From positions 1,601,001 through 1,665,000 of the forward strand of contig NZ_CP017477.1 in the NCBI RefSeq assembly GCF_001761365.1: 64,000 nt of DNA, given 5' to 3'. The notes beneath the pieces are model-generated. The model saw only the letters and a list, made by a program, of their open reading frames with translations. It ran no database searches and had not been told where the DNA came from. A program made the translations under genes and the position numbers. Positions 1 through 8,402 of the stretch are shown here, piece by piece (position 1 is the stretch's first letter; each line of letters starts with the position of its first letter). The stretch comes from Polaribacter vadi (lineage in GTDB: Bacteria; Bacteroidota; Bacteroidia; Flavobacteriales; Flavobacteriaceae).

Positions 1-210
1 CAACATAGCGGCCCTATTAGTTAACTAAAACATTAAAAATGTTTTAGTGATTACTAGAATTTTGCTATTGAAACGAAAAAAAAAAAGTCTAATTTTTGAA
101 AATACATTATATCATCAAAATTTCAGTATATTTTTTTGGGGAGTAATCAGTATTCTGAAAGTTAATTTTATCATTTTTCTCTAGCAAAGAATTCGCCACA
201 AATATATACT
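1..210. other. Intergenic, no gene seen
   Basis: No convincing coding sequence was seen. A perfect hairpin (stem ACTAAAACATT, loop AAA) lies near 26-50. It is not followed by a T-run, so I do not call it a terminator. Any gene to the left would end before this window. Confidence 0.5.
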
Positions 211-1149
211 TTATTTTTTAGTAGCAAAAGGATGTTTTTCCCCTTTTACAATAATTGCGTTATTCCTAATTTTTTGGGCTATTTTTATAGATTCTTTTGC
301 ATCCACCAAGCCAAAACCTTCTCCTTTTAAAATTTGTTGATAGCTTTTTGTGTGCAATTCTGTAAAACCTGAACTAAATTCTAATGCTTCATCATTGATG
401 ATAATAGAACGAAAAGTTCTTTGTCCTAATTTTTGAATATGTTCTGGCAATGAATTCTCATCAATCGACAAAAACCAACGTACCCGTGCTTTCTCAAACT
501 CTAAATAGCCAGCAGATTTATCTTTCTCTCTTAAATGCACACTATTTTCTTGTACCTCACCAAACAACCACGCTAACATATCGAAAAAATGAATTCCTAT
601 GTTGGTGGCGATGCCTCCAGATTTGCTTTCATCTCCTTTCCATGAAATGTCATACCATTTTCCTCTTGAAGTAATGTACGTTAAATCAACATCATATTTT
701 GTATCCCTATTCTCGGATTCTATTTTTTTCTTTAAAGCGATGATGCTTGGATGCAATCGTAATTGTAATATCGTGTGTATTTTTTTACCAGATTCCTTTT
801 CGATATCCAATAGGGCATCTACATTCCAAGGATTCAGAACCAAGGGTTTTTCGCAAATAGCATTTGCACCACTTCGTAACGCCATTCTTATATGCGCATC
901 GTGTAAATAATTGGGCGTACAAATACTTACATAATCTAAAAGCGTTCCGTTTCTTTTTAATTTTTCTATATGACGATCAAAACGTTCAAACTCTACAAAA
1001 AAACTAGCATTCGGGAAATAACTATCCATCACACCTACACTGTCAAATTTATCTAAAGCACATAATAAATTGTTATTCGTGTCTTTAATTGCCTTTAAAT
1101 GTCTTGGAGCAATATATCCTGCAGCACCTATTAATGCGAAGTTTTTCAT
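211..1149 (-). CDS. Gfo/Idh/MocA oxidoreductase, WlbA/WbpB-like
   Basis: Probable NAD-dependent sugar oxidoreductase of 312 aa, most like WlbA/WbpB, which oxidise C3 of UDP-N-acetylglucosaminuronic acid on the way to diacetamido-uronic acids of surface polysaccharide. Residues 5-21 hold the N-terminal Rossmann glycine motif (ALIGAAGYIAP). E100-K101-P102 is the EKP signature of the family, and GGIATNIGIHFFDML (178-192) carries the catalytic-region histidine typical of WlbA. Length fits the family. It is probably the last gene of a polysaccharide operon reading from the right, but about 6 kb of unrelated DNA separates it from folC and 7.8 kb from gmd. The WlbA subfamily and substrate are inferred from motifs. 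Confidence 0.83.
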   Translation of the reverse strand: MKNFALIGAAGYIAPRHLKAIKDTNNNLLCALDKFDSVGVMDSYFPNASFFVEFERFDRHIEKLKRNGTLLDYVSICTPNYLHDAHIRMALRSGANAICEKPLVLNPWNVDALLDIEKESGKKIHTILQLRLHPSIIALKKKIESENRDTKYDVDLTYITSRGKWYDISWKGDESKSGGIATNIGIHFFDMLAWLFGEVQENSVHLREKDKSAGYLEFEKARVRWFLSIDENSLPEHIQKLGQRTFRSIIINDEALEFSSGFTELHTKSYQQILKGEGFGLVDAKESIKIAQKIRNNAIIVKGEKHPFATKK

Positions 1150-1345
1150 ATTTTTTCGTTGTTTGCGTTTCGATGTTCGTTGGTCGTTGTTCGTTGTTCG
1201 ATTTTTGTTATTCGTTATTCGATTTACGAGAAACGGTAAACGGTAAACGATGGACGAAAATTGTTGTTCGTGTTTCGTTGGTCATTGTTTACGGTGTACG
1301 GTTAACGGTTAACGAGAAACGATGGACGAAAATTGTCGATCTTTA
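1150..1345. repeat. Degenerate word-like repeat (TTCGTTGTTCG type)
   Basis: About 195 bp built from variations of GTTCGTTGTTCG, ATTCGTTATTCG and ACGGTAAACGATGGACGAA. It begins about 10 bp upstream of the start codon of the oxidoreductase. The first half is T/G-rich and the second half is rich in its approximate complement (ACGA, AACGG), so a loose fold-back is possible. The same vocabulary recurs at 10071-10165, 10511-10602, 11551-11643 and 12964-13220. Confidence 0.8.
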
Positions 1346-3314
1346 ATACTGTAATTAAAATGCCACTAATTTAAGATAGCGAATTTACAAAAAAGGTTTT
1401 TTATGAAGTGCACGTATTTAATTTTTAAAATTTGGGGATGTTTTATATTAAGGACGTCATTGCGAAGGATTTATGCTGAACTTGATTCAGCAGGTAAGAT
1501 TGAAGCAATCTTTTAATTTAGTAGACCTAATAAGATACTCTTATCAATTAATTAAAATACATTTTTCTTTTAATCTTAATACTTTTTGCTTGATCAAAAA
1601 GTATTCAAAAAATCAAGACTCACTTTTATTTTACTTAAATTCTAATTTCCATTCCACTATCGCACCCAAACCGCAAGCTCCTTGAAAGCTTACCGTTCCA
1701 TAGAAATTGAATTCTAACAAAAAACAAAATAAGTCGGGTTTAAATGTTAAATATCCATTCTTATAGCAAAGGAATTTGGTAAGGAACACTAAAAGAGACC
1801 AGACGTCATTGCGAAGGAGGTACGACTGAAGCAATCTTATAATGTAGTATCCCTAATAATATTTTTACACAATTTATTGAAAATCCATTTTTTTTATTCT
1901 AATACTTTTTGCTTTGGTCCGAACTTACATTCGGATTACATCAAGGCAAAAGATGAAACTAATTTCCTCTTTACTTTTTTCCATTGATGAAAAAAGTAAC
2001 AAAAAAATCTAGTCTTGAATCTTCGGCGGTCAATTACGTTTTTGATGCCTAAAAGAAAAGAACTCGCAAAAGCTCAAACAGCTTTTCTTTTTTTACGGCA
2101 TCTTCAAACTATTGACACTCGCCTGCCAGATTCTATGACAATTTTAGAAATTTAGAATATTTTATGTTTAATCAATTTAAGTGAGAATAAAACGTCAACT
2201 CATGGAATAGTAAAATAAGGATACCTACCAAAAGAAGTTAGAAGTTATTTTAAAAAAGTTATGATTAAAGCAATCTTGTGATTTAGAATAGGTAACAACT
2301 TTTTAAATCAATTTATTGATAGTACATTTTGTTTTACGCTAATACTTTTTGCTTGATCAAAAAGTATTCAAATAATAAAATACAGAGGATTTATGCTCTA
2401 AGTTTTTCCTACTAAGTAATAGATTTATAAATAAACTAAACCGTAATCCCAAGAAATAATGAGCGATAGTATGAAATTGCGGTGCGTAGCACTACGCATG
2501 GAATACGACTAGCGAATGTTGCGCAGCAATTTCATAGGGATTATCTTGATTTTTTGCTTCTTTTGCATCAAGGCAAAAGATGAGAAATATTTTTTAAAAT
2601 ACTACTTTTTACTTCTGTCCGAAATTAGTTTTGGAATCTATCAAGGCAAGAGATGAAACTAATTTCCTCTTTACTTTTTTCCATTGACAAATACTGAATC
2701 AAGTTCAGCAAAGGCTTCGACCAAAAAAATCTAGACTTATTTTTCGCTAAGCGAGTTACCAACAACCAAAATATATTTTGGTTTTGGTAGTCTTAAATTC
2801 TATAAGACATTCCACTATCGCACCCAGACTTATTATTGAGTTCCTCAATCAAGTTGAGGACAAGCTTTGGGCGCTTGCCGTTCCATACAATTTGAATTAC
2901 TACGAAAATTAAAAATATGTCGGTTTTAGATGCTGATTTTTAAAGTAAATCTATATGTCAGTTCGAGTGATTCCGATTTTTCATCGGAATTGTATCGAGA
3001 ACCGTTGGAGCAAAAAGCAATCTTTAGGTTTTACAAAAACGACTTAGTTAAAGGAAAAATACTTGTAATGTATTCCATAATAACACGAAATTCTAATTAA
3101 TATTTGTAAAAAATGAACCTAAAATTAATGAACTTTTGTGTTTTTTGTCTTGATTTTTTGATAAAAAATGGTGAAAATTACTTGAAAAAACTACTTAAAA
3201 AGGTTGGTATTTGATGAAATAACGAGCTCAAAACAGAGCTTTTTTGATATAATATTGTTGTAAAAAAAAGAATAACAGCCTATCCCGAATTTACTTCGGG
3301 AAACAACGAACAAC
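1346..3314. repeat. Gene-free 2-kb mosaic of dispersed repeats
   Basis: No real gene was found. The segment is a patchwork. GTCATTGCGAAGGA...GAAGCAATCTT elements lie near 1455-1515 and 1803-1838. Hairpins of the type TACTTTTTG-CTTGAT-CAAAAAGTA lie near 1580 and 2343. A block ATTCCACTATCGCACCC...GCTTACCGTTCCATA lies at about 1651-1770 and, diverged, at 2811-2935. A block around GATGAAACTAATTTCCTC lies at about 1951-2015 and 2651-2735. A GTTCGAGTGATT...GTATCGAGAAC element lies at about 2958-3005. Short open frames here are not convincing: they run through repeats and lack family features. Confidence 0.75.
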
Positions 3315-3542
3315 CTAACTCCGCTCCTTCAAATAAAAATACCGCTTCCAAAAAGACTCCTCATTTTCTGCAGTAGGATCATAATAACAGATCAAATCAC
3401 GAAAGGTTAAAAAACGAACAGGACGCTCATAAAACTCTAGGATTACTTTATACTCTTTACGAGCGGTTTCATAACAAACCTCACGATACAAGGCAATATC
3501 CCAAGGGGATACCTGATCGAAAACATGAGGTTTCTTTCGCAT
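3315..3542 (-). CDS. Small HTH-like protein, unknown function
   Basis: This 75-aa protein is not assigned to a named family. It resembles the protein encoded immediately upstream (3546-3743): both show the pattern TAxKxYxxxxxxY...LTF/LSL...YY, which suggests a duplicated small helical domain, possibly a DNA-binding helix-turn-helix. Only three bases separate the two genes, so they are probably co-transcribed. There is no signal peptide or membrane segment. It sits in a block of unrecognised genes (3.3-6.4 kb) that may be accessory DNA. A regulatory role is a guess from size and helical pattern. Confidence 0.55.
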   Translation of the reverse strand: MRKKPHVFDQVSPWDIALYREVCYETARKEYKVILEFYERPVRFLTFRDLICYYDPTAENEESFWKRYFYLKERS

Positions 3543-3545
3543 GCC

Positions 3546-3743
3546 TTATTGTTCAAAGGTTTGCAATACCTCAACAGGCAACTGATAATAAGAAGCTACT
3601 TCCTCCAAACTCAACAACCCATGAGCCTCTTTTTGATAATGATCGCGCATGAGTTGATAATACTTTTTAGCCGTTTTAATATGACATCCTAAAAACATTG
3701 CCAACTCTCGCTCAAAAACTACGGTGCTCTTAAATACTCTCAT
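3546..3743 (-). CDS. Small HTH-like protein, paralog of its neighbour
   Basis: A 65-aa protein starting MRVFKSTVVFERELAMFLG. I chose this start rather than a longer one 42 bases upstream because a Bacteroidota -7 promoter box, TAGTTTTG (complement of 3762-3769), lies within the longer version, about 20 bases from this ATG. The middle (CHIKTAKKYYQLMRDHY, then LLSLEEVASYYQL) looks like paired helices of a DNA-binding domain and aligns with the downstream 75-aa protein. It is probably the first gene of a two-gene operon. Function is unknown; a small transcriptional regulator is the most natural guess. Confidence 0.55.
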   Translation of the reverse strand: MRVFKSTVVFERELAMFLGCHIKTAKKYYQLMRDHYQKEAHGLLSLEEVASYYQLPVEVLQTFEQ

Positions 3744-3761
3744 AATTACATAGATATAGCA

Positions 3762-3769
3762 CAAAACTA
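3762..3769 (-). promoter_or_regulatory. Candidate -7 box (TAGTTTTG)
   Basis: On the minus strand this matches the Bacteroidota -7 consensus TAnnTTTG. It lies about 20 bases upstream of the ATG at 3743 and helps decide that start. No TTG was found at the ideal -33 distance. Confidence 0.4.
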
Positions 3770-3785
3770 GCCACTTTCTATGCAA

Positions 3786-4135
3786 ACTAAAAAAAAGTAA
3801 AAAGGAGTTTTCCCGAAAATCAGCCTAGTCCCCCCGAAAAACACAGTACTTTACTCAGCTATTTCTCTTACTGCTGACTAACAACACATTAAAACATTTT
3901 TTTGAAATAAAAAAACAGTATAAAATTAAAAAGGCAACCTATAAAAGATAGCCTTCAATGTTTTTCACAGAGTTAAAAATGTAAATATTTTATAGTTATG
4001 TGATTATAATCCTTAAGAATTAAAGTGAAGGACACCTGTTTTTCAAATAGGAATAAAAGCAAACTTCATAATTCATAATTCAAAACTCATAATTCCTAAT
4101 TCCTAATTCAATCTTCGTAATTCATAATTCGTAAT
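3786..4135. other. Intergenic; weak hairpin and word-like repeat
   Basis: No gene was seen. Around 3928-3958 an imperfect stem (AAGGCTATC / GGTTGCCTT on the minus strand) followed by T-rich sequence may terminate the gene at 4136-5218. From about 4070 to 4140 the DNA is a run of variations on AATTCATAATTCGTAATTC. This is a second vocabulary of degenerate word-like repeat, and it abuts the 3' end of that gene. Confidence 0.5.
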
Positions 4136-5218
4136 TCACAATTTCACATCAAGCAAATTCGCCACAATCCGAACAAACTGCTCCCGATCCACACTCTTAC
4201 TATTCTTCAACGTTTCAGTAGCAGTAGTTAATTGAATAGCGTAGTGCTGCGCATTATACCAAGATCTAAAAGATGTGTCTTTGACTAAAATATGCCCTTT
4301 TTCGTAAAGAAAACGATACACAAAACTAATTACTACTTTCGTACTCAAACCTTTTGCGAGCGTATCAAACAAATAATAACCTTGGTAACTAGCAAAAATA
4401 ATCTGCGGATAATCAGGTGTAGCTTGCAAACCAGCCAAAGGCAACTTAGAAGAAAAATAATTTCTAATTTGATCGATAAAAGCAGGAGATTCTTCAATTT
4501 TCAATTCAAAATAAAGCGTATCTATAAATTGCTCAAACCACAAAAGCGCACTAATTTGAAGTTGTCTTTTCTGATCTTCAAACAACAAACGATTATTTAA
4601 ATGAAAAATAACAGTATCCAACGCCTCCTTCGTTGCCTGAAAGTTACAAAGATTAAAGTCTGATTCAAAAAGCAAACTATAATATATTTCTTTAAGAATA
4701 ATCCTCGCTAATAAATTAAAAGCTTCGTCAATTTCAATTATTTCCAAATTATGTACAGACAAATTCAAAGTTTGAACATAACCCCCATAAGATAAATCCA
4801 TGATATTCTCAAAATGCAAATTAGAGGCAAACAAACGATCTATGGTTTTAAAACATGCCTTATGCGTTTTAATAAAGTGTACATAAAGCATCGCTTCGGG
4901 AAACTTTTCAATTGTAAACCTCACCAACTCCACATCTGCAAACTCCTCAAGTTTATCGTAAGAAAAAAATTTATCGTAATTTTTTTCAAATCTAATTTTG
5001 CGCAGCAATTTACTAGGAGAACCACCATCAGCATACTTAGCGCGCCCGATATCATAGTGATAATACAAATAGCAACTAAAATTCCGTAAAAAAACAGCCA
5101 TAATTTGGGCATCCGTTAATGTTAGATCAAGGTCTTCAATTCTATCAATCCCCGAAACTAAAAAAGGGTTGATAGTATCAAATCGATCGCTCTCATATTT
5201 GATATTTTCGTTTTTCAT
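4136..5218 (-). CDS. Hypothetical protein, 360 aa
   Basis: I do not recognise this protein. It is 360 aa, mostly helical by composition, rich in F, L, Y and I, with no signal peptide and no convincing membrane segment, so probably cytoplasmic. The C-terminal third (FVYRFLYEKGHILVKDTSFRS..., then TLKNSKSVDREQFVRIVANLL) faintly recalls the layout of RteC-type regulators of conjugative elements (a helical end with paired basic residues), but the RteC core residues are not evident, so I do not assign it. It lies beside the two small HTH-like genes and the 250-aa gene, an accessory-looking block. The start is an ATG right at the end of an AT-rich leader. Confidence 0.6.
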   Translation of the reverse strand: MKNENIKYESDRFDTINPFLVSGIDRIEDLDLTLTDAQIMAVFLRNFSCYLYYHYDIGRAKYADGGSPSKLLRKIRFEKNYDKFFSYDKLEEFADVELVRFTIEKFPEAMLYVHFIKTHKACFKTIDRLFASNLHFENIMDLSYGGYVQTLNLSVHNLEIIEIDEAFNLLARIILKEIYYSLLFESDFNLCNFQATKEALDTVIFHLNNRLLFEDQKRQLQISALLWFEQFIDTLYFELKIEESPAFIDQIRNYFSSKLPLAGLQATPDYPQIIFASYQGYYLFDTLAKGLSTKVVISFVYRFLYEKGHILVKDTSFRSWYNAQHYAIQLTTATETLKNSKSVDREQFVRIVANLLDVKL

Positions 5219-5623
5219 TTTTTTTATTGCAAAATAATAAGAATACTAATTAATTTTAACACAAACAGTATAAACTTTTCAACAGAATAACAACAATTCA
5301 AAGAAAACCTGTGCTTTAAGCAAAAGATCTATACTTAAGTTAACACCGTAGTTAAACCTATACATCCTGAATACAAAGCCAGTATAAAGCCTATACAGCT
5401 TTTGTTTAAAGCGAGAAGAAAATATGGAAAAACAGGGACAAAAAGGAAAATAGAGTAAAAGATACCAAAGCTTTCCAAAGGACTCCAACAAACCCCAAAA
5501 CCCAGTCTAAAACACCGCTAACTTTACAACATCATTCGGATTCAGTGTCAACACCCTAGCTGCAGACAAAGTGTTCTTCACAAGCCCAAATGTGTATATA
5601 ATTAATATTTAAAATTTAAAATC
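5219..5623. other. Intergenic leader region, 405 bp
   Basis: No convincing gene. The sequence lies between two divergent genes, so it should hold both promoters. The motif CCTATAC/GTATAAAG recurs three to four times between about 5328 and 5400 and might be a regulator site, but no clean -7/-33 pair was identified. Confidence 0.4.
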
Positions 5624-6376
5624 ATGGCAAAATTAAAGTCATTATTAAAAATCGAAGGCACCTTGGATGGGATGACCTTCTACAAAAAAGCCGATGGGCA
5701 ATATTATGTAAGAACCAAAGGCGGTGTAAAAAAGGAACGTATTTTAAACGATCCTTCCTTTGCAAGAACCCGAGAAAATAACTCAGAATTTGCAGAGGTA
5801 GCAAAAAGTGGCAAACAGTTTCGAAGAGCCTTAGTAGGAGCTTTAACAAATGTAAAAGACCGTACAAAGACTACGCGCTTATCTAGTAATTTGTTTAAAG
5901 TCAAAAACTATGACACCACTTCTGGTCGAGGCGAACGAAAAGTAAGCATCGGGATTCAAGAAGCAGAAGCCAAAGTGCAATTAGTAGGTTTTGATTTTAA
6001 CAAGAATGCGCCTTTAGATACGGTACTCTTGCAAAATTATGTGATAAACACAACAAGCAAAGAAATAAGTCTTGGTGATTTTATCCCCAACATCATGCTA
6101 GCAAACCCAAAAGGCGCAACTCATGTAAAAATGAGTGCCTATCACGCAAACTACGACTTTACCTCTTTCGAAAGCGAGTTAGTAGCAAGCAATGTAGAAA
6201 CCTTGGCCATCGATAGTACCAGTAGCAACATTACCTTCTCTTTTACAACCCCAGCTTCAGGAACTGGAGTAGAACTATTTTTATTAAAAATAGAGTTTCT
6301 ACAAGAACTAAATGGCGATTTATACCAATTAAACAACGGTACCTTCAATGCCTTAAAATTAGTAAGCATGGTTTAA
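5624..6376 (+). CDS. Hypothetical protein of a Flavobacteria-type family
   Basis: A 250-aa protein with no function assigned. The N-terminus (GTLDGMTFYKKADGQYYV...KGGV, about 13-37, then a DPSFARTRENNSEFAEVAKSG segment, 44-65) is a conserved-looking block that I associate with hypothetical proteins seen repeatedly in Flavobacteriia. The rest looks beta-rich, Thr/Ser/Asn-rich and low in cysteine, with no signal peptide. The composition reminds me of a structural or particle-associated protein, but that is speculative. It is transcribed alone, divergently from the 360-aa gene, and ends at a good terminator hairpin (6393-6436). Confidence 0.65.
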   Translation: MAKLKSLLKIEGTLDGMTFYKKADGQYYVRTKGGVKKERILNDPSFARTRENNSEFAEVAKSGKQFRRALVGALTNVKDRTKTTRLSSNLFKVKNYDTTSGRGERKVSIGIQEAEAKVQLVGFDFNKNAPLDTVLLQNYVINTTSKEISLGDFIPNIMLANPKGATHVKMSAYHANYDFTSFESELVASNVETLAIDSTSSNITFSFTTPASGTGVELFLLKIEFLQELNGDLYQLNNGTFNALKLVSMV

Positions 6377-6392
6377 CAAACCACTTCAAAAC

Positions 6393-6436
6393 AAGAGGTT
6401 GTTTGAAAAATATTTTTTTTAGACAGCCTCTTTTTT
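6393..6436 (+). terminator. Rho-independent terminator
   Basis: Stem AAGAGGTTGTTT pairs imperfectly with AGACAGCCTCTT and is followed by a run of T. It lies 17 bases after the stop codon of the 250-aa gene. Confidence 0.7.
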
Positions 6437-6828
6437 ATGCGCACCATCGTCATCCTACTTCACAAATTAAACCGTCATTGCAAAAGATATATGCTAAACT
6501 TGATTCAGTACGTACGTCTGAAGCAATCTTTTCGTTTAGAATACCAAACGTCATTGCGAAGGATGTATGCTGAACTTGATTCAGTAGGTATGATTGAAGC
6601 AATCATTTAGTTTAAGAAATTTTACAATTGTTTAAAATAAAAAGCCGCTTTCTATGGAGTAAATTTATTGTCAACCTGAATTTATTTCAGGTTCTCATAG
6701 TTATTAATTCATAATATGTTAAGATGCTGAAACAAGTTCAGCATGACAAAATTTAATACTATTTAGACAACCTATGAAGTGGGCAATGAGGGATTGGATA
6801 TCCCTTATTGAAACCGCTACTGCAAATA
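6437..6828. repeat. Dispersed repeats and a 16-nt tRNA-Val fragment
   Basis: No gene. Two copies of the GTCATTGCGAAGGA...GAAGCAATC repeat (about 6474-6530 and 6549-6605) each contain an inserted mini-palindrome of the type TGCTGAA-CTTGA-TTCAGCA. A paired hairpin element (CCTGAA-TTTAT-TTCAGG at about 6675, TGCTGAA-ACAAG-TTCAGCA at about 6725) follows. At 6780-6795 the sequence TGGGCAATGAGGGATT equals the 3' end of the tRNA-Val genes to the right, then diverges. Confidence 0.65.
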
Positions 6829-6938
6829 CAATCCTCATGAGCTTCGCTCATGTTGGATTTTTTGTTTTCAGAAAATCATGAAGCGAGCTTCTGATTTTTG
6901 AAAACAAAAAATCCTGATGAAAAAAATCATCAGGATTG
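6829..6938. repeat. Large imperfect palindrome of two facing terminators
   Basis: The left arm (about 6829-6882) and right arm (about 6889-6938) are inverted copies sharing ATCCT.ATGA...GGATTTTTTGTTTTC. Each arm contains its own hairpin: CATGAGC-TTC-GCTCATG on the left, and a TCCTGATGA stem around an A-run on the right. The result is a nested palindrome just downstream of the tRNA-Val genes. Confidence 0.65.
6906..6938 (-). terminator. Terminator of the tRNA-Val transcript
   Basis: On the minus strand AATCCTGATGA pairs with TCATCAGGATT and is followed by TTTTTGTTTTC. It lies about 10 bases beyond the 3' end of the left tRNA-Val gene, the expected place for the end of the tRNA transcript. Confidence 0.8.
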
Positions 6939-6947
6939 TGATTGATG

Positions 6948-7022
6948 TGGGCAATGAGGGATTCGAACCCCCGACCCTCTCGGTGTAAACGAGATGCTCT
7001 GAACCAACTGAGCTAATTGCCC
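6948..7022 (-). tRNA. tRNA-Val (anticodon TAC)
   Basis: On the minus strand the sequence folds as a tRNA. The acceptor stem is GGGCAAT/ATTGCCC, the D arm starts AGCTCAGTTGG, and the anticodon stem TCTCG/CGAGA encloses loop TTTACAC with anticodon TAC. The T arm contains GGTTCGAATCC. No CCA is encoded. The 5' boundary on the plus strand may be off by one base. It is a near-identical twin of the gene at 7058-7132 and lies downstream of it. Confidence 0.95.
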
Positions 7023-7057
7023 GATTTTATTTTAATTCCGTTTCGGTAGGAATGTTG

Positions 7058-7132
7058 TGGGCAATGAGGGATTCGAACCCCCGACCCTCTCGGTGTAAAC
7101 GAGATGCTCTGAACCAACTGAGCTAATTGCCC
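7058..7132 (-). tRNA. tRNA-Val (anticodon TAC), second copy
   Basis: The same 75-base tRNA as at 6948-7022, with matching acceptor, D, anticodon (TAC) and T arms and no encoded CCA. The two are 35 bases apart on the same strand, so they are probably one transcript ending at the hairpin at 6906-6938. Confidence 0.96.
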
Positions 7133-7193
7133 TCAATTGCGGGTGCAAATATAATATTGTTTTAGAAAAAAACAACACTATTCTAATTTAATT

Positions 7194-8402
7194 TTATAAA
7201 ATTTCAGCAACAACAAACGTACTTCCTCCTACATACACAACATCTTCTTTACCAGCTCTTCGCTTCGCCGTTTCAAAAGCTTGATTTACAGAATCAAACG
7301 AATCTCCAGTCAGATGATACTTGTATGTTGCTTCTTGTAATATTTTTTCTAACATTCCTCTTGGGATGTCTGGTTTACAAAAATAATACGTTGCTGATTT
7401 CGGAAAAAGAGGCAAGACTTCCTCTAATTTCTTATCTGAAACGACACCTAAAACAATATGAAGTTGATTGTACTTTTCTTTTTTTAGTTGTTGTAATACA
7501 ATTTCCAATCCCTCTTTATTATGAGCTGTATCTGCAATTACTTTTGGATACTCCTGAAGAATCTGCCATCTCCCTTTTAAGTTCGTATTCTTTACCACAT
7601 TGAACAGGCCATTTACAATATCTTCTTTAGAAACTTGAAATCCTTTCAATTGCTGAATTGCAGCAACTGCGGTTTTAGTGTTTTTTTGTTGATAATCGCC
7701 CAGCAAATCTGTTTTGTAGGGATACTGATCATCCGAAGCAAAAAAGATTTCTGAATGATGCTCTTCTGCTTTCTTTTTAAAGACTGCAACAACCTCGGCT
7801 TGCTTCTCCCCTATAATTACTGGAATATTATTTTTGATGATGCCCGCTTTTTCAAATGCAATTTCTGGTAAGGTCTCTCCTAAAAACTGAGTGTGATCTA
7901 ACCCTATGTTGGTAATTACTGATACTTCTGGTGTTATAATATTTGTGGAGTCTAATCTACCCCCTAAACCAACTTCTATAATAGCGATATCTACATTTTC
8001 ATCCGCAAAATAATCAAACGCCAATCCTACTGTCATTTCGAAAAAAGATAGTTTTTGTTTTTCTAAAAATTCTTTATGCTTATGTATAAAAGACGTTACT
8101 TTCTCTTTCGGAATTTCAACACCATTTAAACGAATTCTTTCTGTAAAACTTTTTAAATGAGGTGATGTATACAAACCTACTTTATACCCTGCTTCCTGCA
8201 GGATAGAAGCCAACATGTGGCTTGTGGAACCTTTTCCGTTTGTACCACCTACATGAATTGACTTGAACTTTTTTTCTGGATTCCCTAACTCCTCAGCAAA
8301 AGCTAGAATATTTGTTAAGTCTTTTTTGAATGCTGTCTTCCCTATATTTTGATACATAGGCAATTGGCTAAACATCCAATTTAAAGTTTCTTGGTACGTC
8401 AT
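7194..8402 (-). CDS. folC: Folylpolyglutamate/dihydrofolate synthase
   Basis: A cytoplasmic Mur-ligase-family enzyme of 402 aa that adds glutamate to dihydropteroate and/or folates, making and retaining folate cofactors. The P-loop GGTNGKGST is at residues 52-60. The folate-region motif TSPHLKSFTERIRLNG follows at about 79-94. The central E-rich segment (IIEVGLGGRLDSTN) and a C-terminal Mur-ligase domain with ADTAHNKEG complete the fold. Length matches bacterial FolC. It stands alone, transcribed leftward towards the tRNA genes, with a 500-bp repeat-rich gap upstream. Confidence 0.95.
   Translation of the reverse strand: MTYQETLNWMFSQLPMYQNIGKTAFKKDLTNILAFAEELGNPEKKFKSIHVGGTNGKGSTSHMLASILQEAGYKVGLYTSPHLKSFTERIRLNGVEIPKEKVTSFIHKHKEFLEKQKLSFFEMTVGLAFDYFADENVDIAIIEVGLGGRLDSTNIITPEVSVITNIGLDHTQFLGETLPEIAFEKAGIIKNNIPVIIGEKQAEVVAVFKKKAEEHHSEIFFASDDQYPYKTDLLGDYQQKNTKTAVAAIQQLKGFQVSKEDIVNGLFNVVKNTNLKGRWQILQEYPKVIADTAHNKEGLEIVLQQLKKEKYNQLHIVLGVVSDKKLEEVLPLFPKSATYYFCKPDIPRGMLEKILQEATYKYHLTGDSFDSVNQAFETAKRRAGKEDVVYVGGSTFVVAEIL

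Noticed and set aside
1473..1834. Open frames of 60-70 codons in the repeat mosaic
   Set aside because: They cross dispersed hairpin repeats, have no domain features and lie on both strands over the same bases.
4136..5218. RteC-type regulator of conjugative transposons
   Set aside because: Only a vague C-terminal resemblance; RteC signature residues are missing and no conjugation genes are nearby.
5279..5491. 70-codon frame in the 5.2-5.6 kb gap
   Set aside because: Hydrophobic, compositionally odd, no leader, and overlaps the divergent promoter region.
6780..6852. A third tRNA-Val gene
   Set aside because: Only the first 16 bases match; no anticodon or D arm can be folded.
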